DNA from: Tridacna crocea
Lineage: Eukaryota > Mollusca > Bivalvia > Cardiida > Cardiidae
Assembly (NCBI GenBank): GCA_943736015.1
Contig: OX031058.1
Coordinates: forward strand, 18,625,001 to 18,689,000
Direction: 5' to 3'
DNA: 64,000 nucleotides
Part shown: one piece after another, positions 53,352 through 63,361 of the stretch
Layout of the letters: each line of letters begins with the position of its first letter
How positions within the stretch are numbered: the first letter of the stretch is position 1
Notes under the pieces: model-generated
The model's input: the letters and a program-made list of their open reading frames with translations, nothing else
Database searches by the model: none
Told to the model about the DNA's origin: nothing
Made by a program: the position numbers and the translations under genes

Positions 53352-53448
53352 TCATAATCTGCATACAAAATGGCCTCCAGCTTTATGATAAAATGACATT
53401 CGTTTCATTAATCCGATATTACTTCGAAAAAATGAAGATTTGATAAGT

Positions 53449-53990
53449 ATGGCGGGGCCTCTAATAGACTTTACGGAAGATGGCCGATATAGGTTCGCAA
53501 AGTATCTTGGAATAGTACACTGGATTTGTATAGTTCCATCTTTTATCTGTTTGATATCGGCACTTTACATACAGCTGATTATTGAAGACAAGATATTTTT
53601 CATAGAGAGTTACAACGGTGCCGTTCTTCCTGGATTTCTTGTGTTTACTGGAAGCTTCGGTGTATTTTCACACATTATTTGTGGCAAAGTAATCTTTTCA
53701 AACAGGATCGTTGAAAAACGACAAAAATGGGCCGGGTTTCTTCTACCCGTTGTCATAATAACTTTTATCATATTTCTTCTCGAATTTATTGCCAGTATTA
53801 TGTGCTATGTGCATATAAGTGACCTTGGAAACTCGTTTGATAAAGGTATCCGCAATGCTATGCTAGTCTATAACACAGATATGGTGAAGAAAGAAGAGTT
53901 GGACATTTTACAGATGACGTATGAGTGCTGCGGAAGTAAATCTTATTCCGAATGGTTTAGCGTGTCCTGGACCAAACCGAATTCAAACAG
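53449..53990 (+). CDS. Peripherin-like tetraspanin exon 1 (TM1-TM3, CCG)
   Basis: Codons 1-180 plus two bases, donor CAG|GTATGA. It holds three hydrophobic segments and ends with YECCGSKSYSEWFSVSW, the tetraspanin CCG motif in peripherin context. Reading on into the intron meets TAA after three codons, so a splice is needed. Confidence 0.93.
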
Positions 53991-56900
53991 GTATGATTAA
54001 TTTCTTGCCCGACAATTTGGACCCTTAACTCTTTACCACACGAGAAAATTTTAGACTGGTCCAAATTGAAAGCATTTGCAGAGACAAAATGAGGTGACTA
54101 AAAAATAGAAATTAGTTCTGGGAAGGGTAGAAAACACTGTGGGAAAAGGAGAAAATGCTGGTTACCAGCATTTTCTCCTTTTCCCAGTGTTTTCAAAAGG
54201 CTTCTTTATCAGGGGCGTCAAAAGTAGGGATTGTGTGGTAATGGTTAAAAGGCGCGAAAATCGCTAAATATCCCGTGTACCTGAAAAGGTCCGTTAGATC
54301 TAGTCTAAACGGCCTTTTCCTTTTCCAGACTGATAAATTTGACCTTTTCCCGGACAATTTTAGATCCACCCGTATCTGGTAACTAGTCTTTTGTTCTTTT
54401 TTCCCCACAATGTTTTGAAAACTTTTCTTCCGTTGGGACGTACATGTGCAGCCTCTTGGTTGTTTGCCAAATTGTCAATTTCATCTATGTTTTGCTCTCC
54501 CGAAGTGAGCTTACGTCTCGACACACATACTTGTGAGTTAATATCTGGAGTGGGGATGGTCCGAATCAAAATGACAGACCTCGATTAAGAAAATAACAAA
54601 TTTGGCGAATTTGTGCCTACTTTGAATCGAAATTTTCATTACATTTATGTAATAAGATAAAGGTTAACCCTTTACCAAACAATCCCTGGTTTTTACTACC
54701 CTGACAAAGAAGCCCTTTGAAAACATCGCGGGAAAAGGAGAAAATGCTGTTAAAAAAGCCAGCTTAGACAGCTACGCTGAAAAAAAAAATACAGCTGGTA
54801 GTGTAAGTACCTTTTGAACGCAAAAACGATAGATGCCGTATAGTTTTACCCTTAACCCGCCAAATAAATCAAACAACGAAACTTTCTAGCCGATTGTAAA
54901 ATCTAAATTTAGCTATTTGAAAGTTATTTGTTTGGGCTGGAAATATCATCTAGTCGGACGGCTTGGATCCAAGATGAGACTGTACGTTCTGTGTAGTCTG
55001 ATCTTGATCTATGTTGTCCGCAAACTATCCTAAAATGGCGCTTAGCACTTTAGGGGCTAAGGAAGTATTTTGAGGTATTTTGAGTACATTTAAACTCGAG
55101 TTTTCATTTTCTATCGGCACATTCCGTGCGTCATAACCGTGTCAAATCTCGCTCGGAATATTCCGTGAGTAATCGTCATAGGTGTCGATCAAGTTTGAAA
55201 TTTGCCTAAAAACTAAAACTTAAACGGGCGTCCTATATTGAATTACGAGGATATGGCTGAGTATATTTTATTCTGTTTACCCGAAAAAAAAAAGGTTTTA
55301 TTTCCCAAATCTCTCTATATTACACTAGTTATCTATCTTTATCGTATTTTAATTACCACTATCGGGTTGGCTAACGTAATTAATAACTCTTGAAACTGGC
55401 CATGATTAGTTTTCCTTTACGCACGATTTACAAGAAAGAGTCCATAATCTTAATAGACAAGATTTGAGAATATCTTCACTTTGATTCCTCTGATAAAGTC
55501 TGGCCGGTTCTTTACGTACACCTGAGTTATCGTTAATGATGTCGCACTGATAATCAACTTCATGATCATCATCAACGTTTGATAAAATATTTCAAAGATA
55601 ATGTGTGATGCTTGTTTTTTCTCCGGTGTTTGAACCCGTTTTTTTTTTTACCTTTTTTTCCCAAACAGGAAGCAAAGATCGTTCATTGAATAGAGTATTT
55701 GAGCAATTACACAGCACGATTACTGATTATGTGTGCATTATGTGGTGGCTAATATATCTCATCAGCGGATTGTGTCATCAGCATTTGCCGATGATAAATC
55801 AAATATGGCTGCAAACATCGGATATGTCTTTGAAAAGGCGGCAAGCTGCGTTGTCTGCGCATGTCATATTCTTCGAAGATTCGACTGTCTTATATGACAC
55901 ATCACTAGCCCGGAGAGCGGGCTGACTGTAATATTACGCTCTATGAAGTAGCAATGTAGAAAATAGCTTTGATCAAAACGTTTGAGGAGAAATGAGACCT
56001 GCTTTAGCTTTAGATTTCTCTAAACTGCTGATCATAGCTGAGTGAATTACACGAGGTAGCGTTTTATTGAGTAAACCTTTATTTCAGTTTAAATTCAAAG
56101 TAACGGTTGTCGCGTAGGAAAGTGGTTCGATTCTGTACCCAGGATGCCAATATCAGATAGATGAGGATTTATAGAATGCCATCTAGCGGGAGATAATGCG
56201 GCAAACTGTCTAAAAAATATGTGAGTCGATCCTCATCCTGCGGACATTACAGAAGTCGTCATCCGGAGTCATAGATTAAGATTGTTTATGTCTAAAGCAC
56301 GAACTACATGTAGCCGTGTGGGAAAGCATTTCGGCTTTTACCACTTTTCCATATAAAAAAAAAAAACTTGAAGGCTCGTCCACATGGAACTCATTTGCAG
56401 ATGGTAAGTAAAATGTGGATCAAATGATAAGAATTGTCTGATAAAGAGTCATTCAATATGTGGCAATTGTTACATCGTTTAAAATCTGTTTTTACAGGCA
56501 TGCTTTGATCGCATTGTAGTTTTAAAATGTTGTTATTTTTGTTCTTTCTTTGATATAGTGCAAACAACGATGTACCCTTCAGCTGCTGTAACCCGGCTTC
56601 AAAAAGACCCTGCATACGTCACCGCATACACGACAACGGGTACCACTATAACTATGATTACAGATCCGGTCTCACCATTCACAAGCGAGGGTGCTCGACA
56701 AAACTTATGGAGTTTTATGAGAATTCCGTTCTCACCGTCATTGGCTCTATTATCCTGTCGTTATCCTTTATTCAGGTTAGTCCAAGAATCTTTCCTTCTT
56801 GTAACTATACCAAACAGGAATACTGATCTTTTGATCTGAAATACTCGCGTTTACGTTATCATAGTCAAAGATTTCCTTCAAAAGTGTATGTGAATAGCCT

Positions 56901-59334
56901 TTCATTGATAGTACCTATCTGACAATGGTATTCATTACTCCAGAAAGAAGTTGTATTTATAACCTATCATAATTATTAGCTGTTTGCCTCATATAGACTG
57001 GATGGACACACAAATAAAAATAGGCCATGCCCGGCGAAAACGGGGCTTCATGCATCTGCGTAAAGTATCGACTCAGGTCAGCCTGCGCAGTCTGTGCAGA
57101 CTGACCTTTGTCGAAATTTTTTCTTATCGAGACGATTCTAATGAATATCCACAACATAGGGTTTCAGACAAAGATAATGGATTTAAAATACCATCACTCC
57201 CTCTTATCTGGAGCTCTGTCAAAGGATCACTGTACCACGTGACTCAGTCGGTTGTTCTACAAAATGGACGTTTATGAATCAGCAATGACAGTTGACAACT
57301 TGCTTGGACATGAATAAAGCCCCTTTTTACCAGAGCGTGGTTTATGGATTTTTTCTTTATCTTTGGGAGACTCATTCTCTTTTGACTTCGGGCCCTGCGT
57401 GGCTCGGAGTGGGAGTCATTACTATGGACGCCCGGGTTCGATCCTCACTAGAGACACTGGCGTTTCGTGGGATTGCCCTGTTGAAAGCCACTTCAAACCG
57501 GGAGCCTATCAACGTGATATGACTGAAATCATAATAAAAGCGGCGTAAAACACTATTTAATCTTTACCAAACAATACCTGGTTTTTTAGACCCTGAGATA
57601 CAAGCCTTTTGAAAACATTGTACGAAAATGAGAAAATGCTGGTAACCAGCATTTTCTCCTTTTCCTACAGTGTTTTCTACCCTGTTGGAAACAAATTTTA
57701 ATTTTGAGGTACGTTTATTTTGTCGTCTGCAAATGCTTTCAATTCGGACCAGTATAAAATTCTGTATTTTGGTAAAGGATTTATCAATGAATCATTATCA
57801 AATTCCATGCATGTATTTACAGCTTGTATCAAGTATCGCAGGTCGCATTCTACAAACTGCTATAGTGGAGGCAATGAACGGGGAAGATCCCGAGGGACCG
57901 TCTCAAGGCTATATTTTCAGTAAAGGCGCACCTAAAGGTAAGTTAACCCTTAACGCTGAGGCCAATCGCATAGTTGATAAAGTACAGGACTTGAAACAAG
58001 AGAGGTCTGTAGTTCGAATTCAGGAGCACAGCCAATTTCATACCGGTGATTGATGATCTAGCCATTGCGACAGGGTTCATTTAATTTTCACCGCCGATCG
58101 TTATTTCAATGATTTGGCCTATCTTGCCATCGAAGACCTGGGTTCGTATGCCCCTATTCGTGTGCACCATCTGTTCCTAGTTTCATTCTAGGTCTTTTTC
58201 TAGATTTAGAAAGTAACTAAAACTCAGAAATTGTGTTACCTTCAAATTTAGAAGTTCTTCAGAATAAGACTAGAAATATTGTTATAGTAATGGTTGATAT
58301 ATGATTGTACCGCTTGACTTGTAGAAGTATGTTTCAACGCATTTTCCTTCTCCAACACCATTTCATTTCCATGCTTCATACCTCTTGCGTCATAGATAAG
58401 TCATCTTCTCCCACAACTTGTAGGTATTGACGAGACCAAGACCACAGAAGAATCTACAGAAGCGACCACCACCACTGAAGACACGCTGGAAGAAGCAACC
58501 GAAGAAACGCAACTTGATGATACCTTCGAGGAAAGGTACGTGGATATGGATGTCAGTGAAGAGGCTACCTATGAGAACATTCCACCACCTATTGACGAAG
58601 AAGAGCATATCTATAACGAGGGCGATGTCGAAGAGTACCTTGCCACAAAGTTTGCCAGGTCCAAAGAAAAGTTCGAACATCCACCACCGCCACCGGAAGA
58701 CGAGGAGCCGATCTACGAAAACGTGCCCTTGTTAAGAGAAGTAAGGTCAAATAAAGGGAGTTTTATGACCATGAATACAACGAGTAATTCTAAATACAGG
58801 CCTCTGAAGTCTTCATTGACACAGATTCACCGCCACCCGTTGCCAAGTCCTGTTGCGCATGACAACAGGGGCGAACATTACGTCATTGATCTAACTCCAG
58901 AACGAGGTTGTATATCCCCGTTAAAGAAACGCGATTCCAATTGCCACGAGAACACGTGTGATCTTAAAACGTCAAAATATTCGACAGGATTCAGGATGTC
59001 CCCAACAAAAACATTACGATGGAATCATCCAAATATTGAAACATGGAAAGTTCAGCCGAAACCCCGTATTACCTATCCGCGCTCTTTCTATTATGGTTCC
59101 CCAACGAGAAGAACGTCCCCTCCCTTTTATGGTAGTATTCACAACTCACTGAAGCGGTCTCCACAGCGCGGCAGAAGTGGTCTACCCGTTATAAGAGCAT
59201 CACGTGTACCATTGTTGTTTGATGGTAGAAGTCCGCCAAACAAGAGACAGTCTAGATCTAATTCTGTGTCTCCAGAGCGACAGACTTTCAAATCTGGATC
59301 GTCATTCGGATGCCATCATAGTATGGCGGATTAA
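53449..59334 (+). CDS. Peripherin/RDS-ROM1-type tetraspanin, four exons
   Basis: A four-pass membrane protein of the peripherin-2/ROM1 branch of tetraspanins, which in vertebrates shapes photoreceptor disc rims; the role in this animal is unknown. Exons 53449-53990, 56559-56775, 57823-57937 and 58424-59334 join in frame to 594 residues. Membrane segments lie near residues 22-45, 60-80, 97-120 and 237-262. The large loop has C160-C161-G, C190-C191 in PFSCCNP, C199 and C226, the six core cysteines, with spacing like peripherin-2 after C190. The ATG at 53449 was chosen because it is the first methionine and gives a short N-terminus as in the family. Oddities: C161 to C190 is about 18 residues shorter than in peripherin-2, there is no counterpart of peripherin C150, and the cytoplasmic tail is about 330 residues long. 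The TAA stop lies in a MITE end. Confidence 0.9.
54025..54248 (-). mobile_element. TTAA MITE, reverse, 34 bp past the tetraspanin exon 1 donor
   Basis: TTAACTCTTTACCACACGAG to GTGTGGTAATGGTTAA; intact stem apart from a missing CA. It carries an AATG instead of AATAAA at the usual hexamer site. Confidence 0.83.
54664..54755 (+). mobile_element. Left half of a TTAA MITE
   Basis: TTAACCCTTTACCAAACAAT through GGAGAAAATGCTGTTAA; the right half is missing, with the break at a TTAA in the stem centre. Confidence 0.65.
54956..55022. repeat. Short GATCAGACTG palindromic element
   Basis: GATCCAAGATGAGACTGTAC and TGTAGTCTGATCTTGATCTA arms in the first tetraspanin intron. Confidence 0.55.
55023..56558. 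other. First tetraspanin intron, no further exon found
   Basis: Searched for the roughly 54 nt expected from peripherin-2 between SNR and VPFSCC. A strong acceptor-like site ends at 55669 (CCCAAACAG), but the frame that would continue exon 1 stops after eight codons. A tRNA-like SINE head lies near 56105-56240. Confidence 0.4.
56559..56775 (+). CDS. Peripherin-like tetraspanin exon 2 (loop, start of TM4)
   Basis: 217 nt, phase 2 in and 0 out, acceptor GATATAG, donor CAG|GTTAGT. It encodes VPFSCCNPASKRPC and the KRGCSTKLMEFYENSV stretch, which align with peripherin VPFSCCNPSSPRPC and RGCRAALLNYY. It starts where the alignment resumes about 18 residues late, so an extra exon of about 54 nt may have been missed in the first intron. 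Confidence 0.93.
57023..57120. repeat. Hairpin element, CGTAAAGTG family
   Basis: CAGGTCAGCCTGCGCAGTCT and GTGCAGACTGACCTTTGTCG are the arms; CATCTGCGTAAAGTATCGAC flanks. Confidence 0.6.
57390..57558 (+). mobile_element. tRNA-derived SINE
   Basis: GGCTCGGAGTGGGAGTCAT and CCCGGGTTCGATCCTCACT are boxes A and B; the tail is AATAAAAGCGGCGTAAAACAC. It lies in the second tetraspanin intron. Confidence 0.65.
57557..57783 (+). mobile_element. TTAA MITE, stem type A, 40 bp before exon 3 acceptor
   Basis: TTAATCTTTACCAAACAATA, intact palindrome, decayed right end GGTAAAGGATTTAT. It abuts the SINE tail. Confidence 0.78.
57823..57937 (+). CDS. Peripherin-like tetraspanin exon 3 (end of TM4)
   Basis: 115 nt, phase 0 in and 1 out, acceptor TTTACAG, donor AAAG|GTAAGT. 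It encodes LVSSIAGRILQTAIVEAMNG then EDPEGPSQGYIF, aligning with peripherin LRYLHTALEGVSNPEDPE. Confidence 0.9.
57945..58165 (+). mobile_element. Two tRNA-like SINE heads
   Basis: CTGTAGTTCGAATTCAGGA and CCTGGGTTCGTATGCCC look like box B sequences; the bodies are decayed. Confidence 0.4.
58424..59334 (+). CDS. Peripherin-like tetraspanin exon 4 (long cytoplasmic tail)
   Basis: 911 nt, phase 1 in, ending in TAA. It encodes an acidic Thr/Glu-rich linker (residues ~294-330), then two tyrosine motifs, YENIPPP at 341 and YENVPLL at 389, with a HPPPPPEDEEP run before the second. A basic Ser/Arg/Pro-rich end follows (KRSPQRGRSG, RSNSVSPER). YxN is the pattern bound by GRB2-type SH2 domains when phosphorylated; that link is inference. 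The tail is far longer than the roughly 60 residues of vertebrate peripherin. Confidence 0.87.
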
Positions 59335-59561
59335 CTCCTTAACAAACGACAAAATTTTCAGATTTTGTCCAGATCGAAAGCATTTGCAGACGGCAAAATA
59401 AAAGCGACTGAAAATTCGAAATTTGTTTTTTAAAGGGTAGAAAGCATTGTGGGAAACGGAGAAAATGCTGGTTACCAGTATTTTCTCCTTTTCTACCAAT
59501 GTTTTCTATAGGTCTCTTTCTCATTGTCGTCAAAAGTAGGGATTGTATGGTAATGGGGTAA
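59331..59561 (-). mobile_element. TTAA MITE, reverse, containing the tetraspanin stop codon
   Basis: Its first bases TTAA (59331-59334) hold the TAA stop. The left end is TTAACTCCTTAACAAACGAC, the stem is type A with a few mismatches, and the right end is GGTAATGGGGTAA. Confidence 0.85.
59397..59402 (+). promoter_or_regulatory. AATAAA signal inside the MITE after the tetraspanin stop
   Basis: A consensus polyadenylation hexamer 63 bp past the stop codon. It belongs to the MITE body, which in this orientation reads ACRACAAAATAAA. It is a plausible 3' end signal for the tetraspanin transcript. Confidence 0.4.
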
Positions 59562-59954
59562 GGTCATAATCTCCCGCAGAAAACCTTTTCAAAACACTGT
59601 TGTCAAAAAGAACAAAATGCTCGTAATGTTGAATTTCCTAATCTGACACAGTGTATATTAGTTTGTACTTAGTTACCCAAATCCTCGCTAAATAGCCATA
59701 TCTTTTGACGGGGTGCTGAAAGTCATCTTTGATAGATTTATTCTGTAATGTAACACACAACTCACAACCTACTGAATCATAAAGTAGAATGGTCCTTGGA
59801 GATGCAAAGAAAATGACAAATAGAAGAAATTCTACCCATTTCAACCTGTTAGGACTGCGCAACCCCATGTTCTGTGAAAAGTAGTCTTATGCATCTGCGA
59901 AAAGTTCGAGCAGGCTGACCTGGGCCGAAACTTTTCGCCATTAGTCAATGCTCT

Positions 59955-60994
59955 GACGTCGCGTCAAATACTGGTGACCACCTATGTTACAATAAAGTAA
60001 CGTTTATGTTTTTCAACGCTGACGTTTTCAGCGTCTGTGTGAAATAAAAATAACAGCAATCAAGATATTCTGTTGTGGACCTATCATTGCATTTATTAAA
60101 GCATTAGCAGCGAATGAATATTTTCTTTTCAATTTTCATGATTTCTTATAAATTTACAATGACTCTTTATATTTAAATAGAGCATTTCCTTAAGGACATC
60201 TTGGAAAAATAACGTCGGGGGGACATTTCATGGGAACAATTTAATTTACTGCTAAAACCATTAGTAAATAAAAAACTACCTTAATTTGCATGTCATTACA
60301 ATCGCAAGAAAAATCGTATTTTTCTACAGAAAACATTTTATTATTACAAAGGACTATTAGTTAAATTGAAAGCTTACAAGTGTGTTAAATGAAAAAAAGT
60401 GACGTCAATTTCTTGATAAGGGACATTTGAGGGAACAAACTATTTTTCGAATTACAGAAATATGTAAATAGCATTTTCTAAAACAACACTATATTTCGAA
60501 ACTACACAGAAAACGTATTTTCGTGCAAATATAGAAATGTTTGGTGATGATTCTTTCAATGTTAAATATGTTACAAAAAGCATGACTGACAAATTTAGTT
60601 GCATAAAACTCGCTGAAGCGTTCTCAGTTAGTGTCATACAACAAAACAAATTCCAGTACAACATCCGAAAATGAGGTCACATCAATGTTGCAGACAACAA
60701 TAATGAGTTTCCCCACCTTAATCGTCTGCATGAAGCAAGGTTCGGTGAGGTTCTGACGGAAAAGTAACATGGGACAGGTGAATTTTCACCAACCATTGGA
60801 ATATGCATTTATAGTTTTTACGCAGATATGCAGGTATATTCAATCAATTACAACACCAGTGAAATCTACAATCCTTTACCTTTATTTTGATATATAATAG
60901 TAGCATAGCAAAACTTTTTGTTTTATATCGTACACTAAATGAATGCTCACATTACCAAATTTAAACGGGGGACACGACCTTTTGACGCGACGTC
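59955..60994. mobile_element. 1.04 kb element with 14-bp inverted ends
   Basis: GACGTCGCGTCAAA at 59955-59968 is exactly mirrored by TTTGACGCGACGTC at 60981-60994. Inside, GGGACATTTCATGGGAACAA and GGGACATTTGAGGGAACAAA are about 200 bp apart. No transposase frame is present, so it would be non-autonomous. Flanking CTCT and TCTG do not give a clear target duplication. Confidence 0.55.
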
Positions 60995-61164
60995 TCTGTA
61001 TTTTCAAGACCCAGTTTATCTCATGATCAGATCGATTGGTAAAAATTGCGGCCATTATGAATCCATAAGCATGTGAATGCTTACTTGGTATCGTGTATCA
61101 CGAAGGTACATTAAGCCTTTTTTTGCCAGAGCAGAGCTCTTATTTTTATGGAGATCCATAATAA

Positions 61165-61272
61165 TGGCATGCCACACGCGAAAAAGGACATTCGGACATC
61201 TGCGTAAAGTGTGGTCTCGGATTAGCCTGTGCACTGCGCGCAGGCTAATCCGAATCGACACTTTCCGTTTTT
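61165..61272. repeat. Hairpin element, CGTAAAGTG family
   Basis: GTCTCGGATTAGCCTGTGCA pairs with CGCAGGCTAATCCGAATCGA; flanked by GACATTCGGACATCTGCG. Confidence 0.7.
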
Positions 61273-61323
61273 ATGTTATTTTCTGTTTTGCGAAAGTCTA
61301 CTGTAGCACAAAATCTAATGTAG

Positions 61324-61425
61324 TCGTAAAGTGCCGTCTCGGATTAGCCTGCGCGGACTGCGCAGGCTGATCCGAGACGACATTTTACGCAAATGTCCGA
61401 ATGCCCGTTTTGGCGTGTTGCAGGG
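61324..61425. repeat. Hairpin element, CGTAAAGTG family, near-perfect
   Basis: GTCTCGGATTAGCCTGCGC and GCGCAGGCTGATCCGAGAC pair over the whole arm, and CGTAAAGTG pairs with CATTTTACG. It lies about 50 bp from the previous copy. Confidence 0.75.
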
Positions 61426-61827
61426 CAATTATAACCTTTATTTTCAAAACAAGGTTCAAATGTTTGCAGACGACAAAATAAACAGCTCAAATGATGGAGT
61501 TTGTATTTGGCAGAATAGAAAATAGTGTGCGACAGGGAAGAAATTTCGGTAACCAACTTTTTCTGCTTTTCACACAATGTTTTCAAAAGCATTCTCTCTT
61601 AAAGTTGTTCAAATTTGTATTATTTTGTAAATAGTTGATTGGCAGAGGAATAATTAAATTCTTGTCATAAAGATTCACCAACCATTCTTGACTCTTAATA
61701 TCGTCCTGTAATTCTAACTGAAATGAAACTTTTAAGCCCGTATTGGAAACCCAAATGTTCCTATTTAAAACTTCAAAGGTGCATGTACTTTTGAGGGTGT
61801 GTAGCGGGGAGGGGGGGTATACATTAA

Positions 61828-61895
61828 CGGACAATGTAAATTAAAGATCAGACTGCACATTCTGTGCAGTCTGATCTTTAAACTACACTGTCCGA
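61828..61895. repeat. Short GATCAGACTG palindromic element, near-perfect
   Basis: AAAGATCAGACTGCACATT and TGTGCAGTCTGATCTTT are perfect arms around a tiny loop; ACGGACAATGTA and TACACTGTCCG are the outer arms. Confidence 0.7.
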
Positions 61896-62304
61896 AAAAG
61901 GTCAGTGAGTCGCGCTTTGCAGCATACGGATTAACTGCACTCTTATTCTTTAAAAAAAGCTAAACTTTAGAGTATGAGCCAAGCTATATAGTTTAGCCAA
62001 TCAGAAAACGTTTTACTAAATTTAGAATTAGTGAAACGAAGAATACGATTTGCCAAGCCCGCTAGCTGTGAAGTTAGTAACGTAACACAAGGCTTGAAAC
62101 TCAAAACGGTGTCCACCTGACCTGTACGATTTCCAAACTTGGCCAAAGTCCATTCCGAGAAGTTACGATTGTAATTCACTGGAATATTCAGCTAGACAAA
62201 TCTGAGTACCAACAGCAAAGATTTAGATTAAGACCGAGGTGACTCCAGGCCTTTCTATTCCCCCTTCACGCCTTCAAACAAAGTTTATTAAAGAAAAAGA
62301 CTGC

Positions 62305-62536
62305 CTAACCCATTACCACTCCATCCCTACTTTTGATGCCCCTGAGAAAGAAGCCTTTTGAAAACACTGTAGGAAAAGGAGAAAATGCTGGTAACCAGCA
62401 TTTTATCCTTTTCCTACAGTGTTTCCTACCCTTCCCAGAACAAAATTAATTCCAATTTTTCAGCCACCTTTAATTTGTCGTCTGCAAATACTTTCAATTT
62501 AGTCTAGTCCAAAAATTTGTCGTTTGGGAAGGGTTA
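62305..62536 (+). mobile_element. TTAA MITE, stem type A
   Basis: CTAACCCATTACCACTCCAT to GTCGTTTGGGAAGGGTTAA; the stem has paired changes (TGTAGGAAAAGG with CCTTTTCCTACA). Confidence 0.83.
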
Positions 62537-63056
62537 AAAAAGATAGACATCGTAAGTTTGCCTATATTTCTGTCCAATCACAAATTTCAATTTATTCATT
62601 TGTTATCAATAAACCCCCCCCCCCCCCCACAACAAAAAAAAAATGTATGCCAAAAGCCAGCACATTCAGCTTTGCCGAAAAAGTAGTTAACAACCACCCA
62701 TCCTTTTGGTGTAAATATTGTACAGTAACATCGACAAGTGTGCCCGCAAGAAAGAAGGAGTGACGCCATTAAAATGTCAAAACTAAATAGTGAAACAAAA
62801 ACACCTCGGGTTTATCGCGGTTCCTGATAATCTCCACGTATAAAGGACGGCAGAAACAAATTGGATTGAAATTATATACGTGCTGTTTGGGTACGGAGGC
62901 GGAGATATACGGCCTGTTCGACACGGCTGCCGATCGAAATACGATGCCAATTAACCCTTATCCTGTTGTATGACTTCAATGAAACGTTCAGGCCGTTACA
63001 AACAACATGAATTTGGCTCTTTTAAATTTATATTGTGGGAGAAAATATCCGCTTGT

Positions 63057-63125
63057 CGCACAGTGTAGATTCAAGATCAGACTGCACGTTTTGTGCAGTT
63101 TGATCTTAATCTACGCTCTGCGCAG
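63057..63125. repeat. Short GATCAGACTG palindromic element
   Basis: GCACAGTGTAGATTCAAGAT, CAGACTGCACGTTTTGTGCA and GTTTGATCTTAATCTACGCT. Confidence 0.6.
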
Positions 63126-63223
63126 CCAAAGGGTTTATCCTTATTCTATTAGACACGACGTGTCTTTTTGACGGAAGCGTATTCTAAAACACTTCGAGGT
63201 TACTGTATACTATATTATAATCA

Positions 63224-63361
63224 TTAACCCTTTGTCATGCTCACACAATCCTGGGTTTTAACGAGCTACGGGAAAGAGGCATTCGAAAACATTGTGGGAA
63301 AAATAGAAAATGCTGGTCACCAATCCCATCAAGCGATCCCATCATTGACAAATCTCGTCTT
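63224..63361 (+). mobile_element. Truncated TTAA MITE
   Basis: TTAACCCTTTGTCATGCTCA through GAAAACATTGTGGGAAAAAT and GCTGGTCACCA, then broken off. Confidence 0.55.

Noticed and set aside
53440..53448. Upstream extension of the tetraspanin frame (TTG-ATA-AGT before the ATG)
   Set aside because: A TTG start is not expected for a nuclear animal gene; the first ATG is at 53449.
55605..55925. Possible tetraspanin exon after the strong acceptor at 55669
   Set aside because: The open frame (GSKDRSLNRVF...) needs phase 0, while exon 1 ends in phase 2; the correct phase stops after eight codons, and similarity to the peripherin loop is weak.
56372..56401. Possible 30-nt tetraspanin exon with donor TG|GTAAGT
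   Set aside because: Phase fits, but the acceptor lacks a pyrimidine tract and the text (CATTTGCAGATGG) is a MITE arm remnant.
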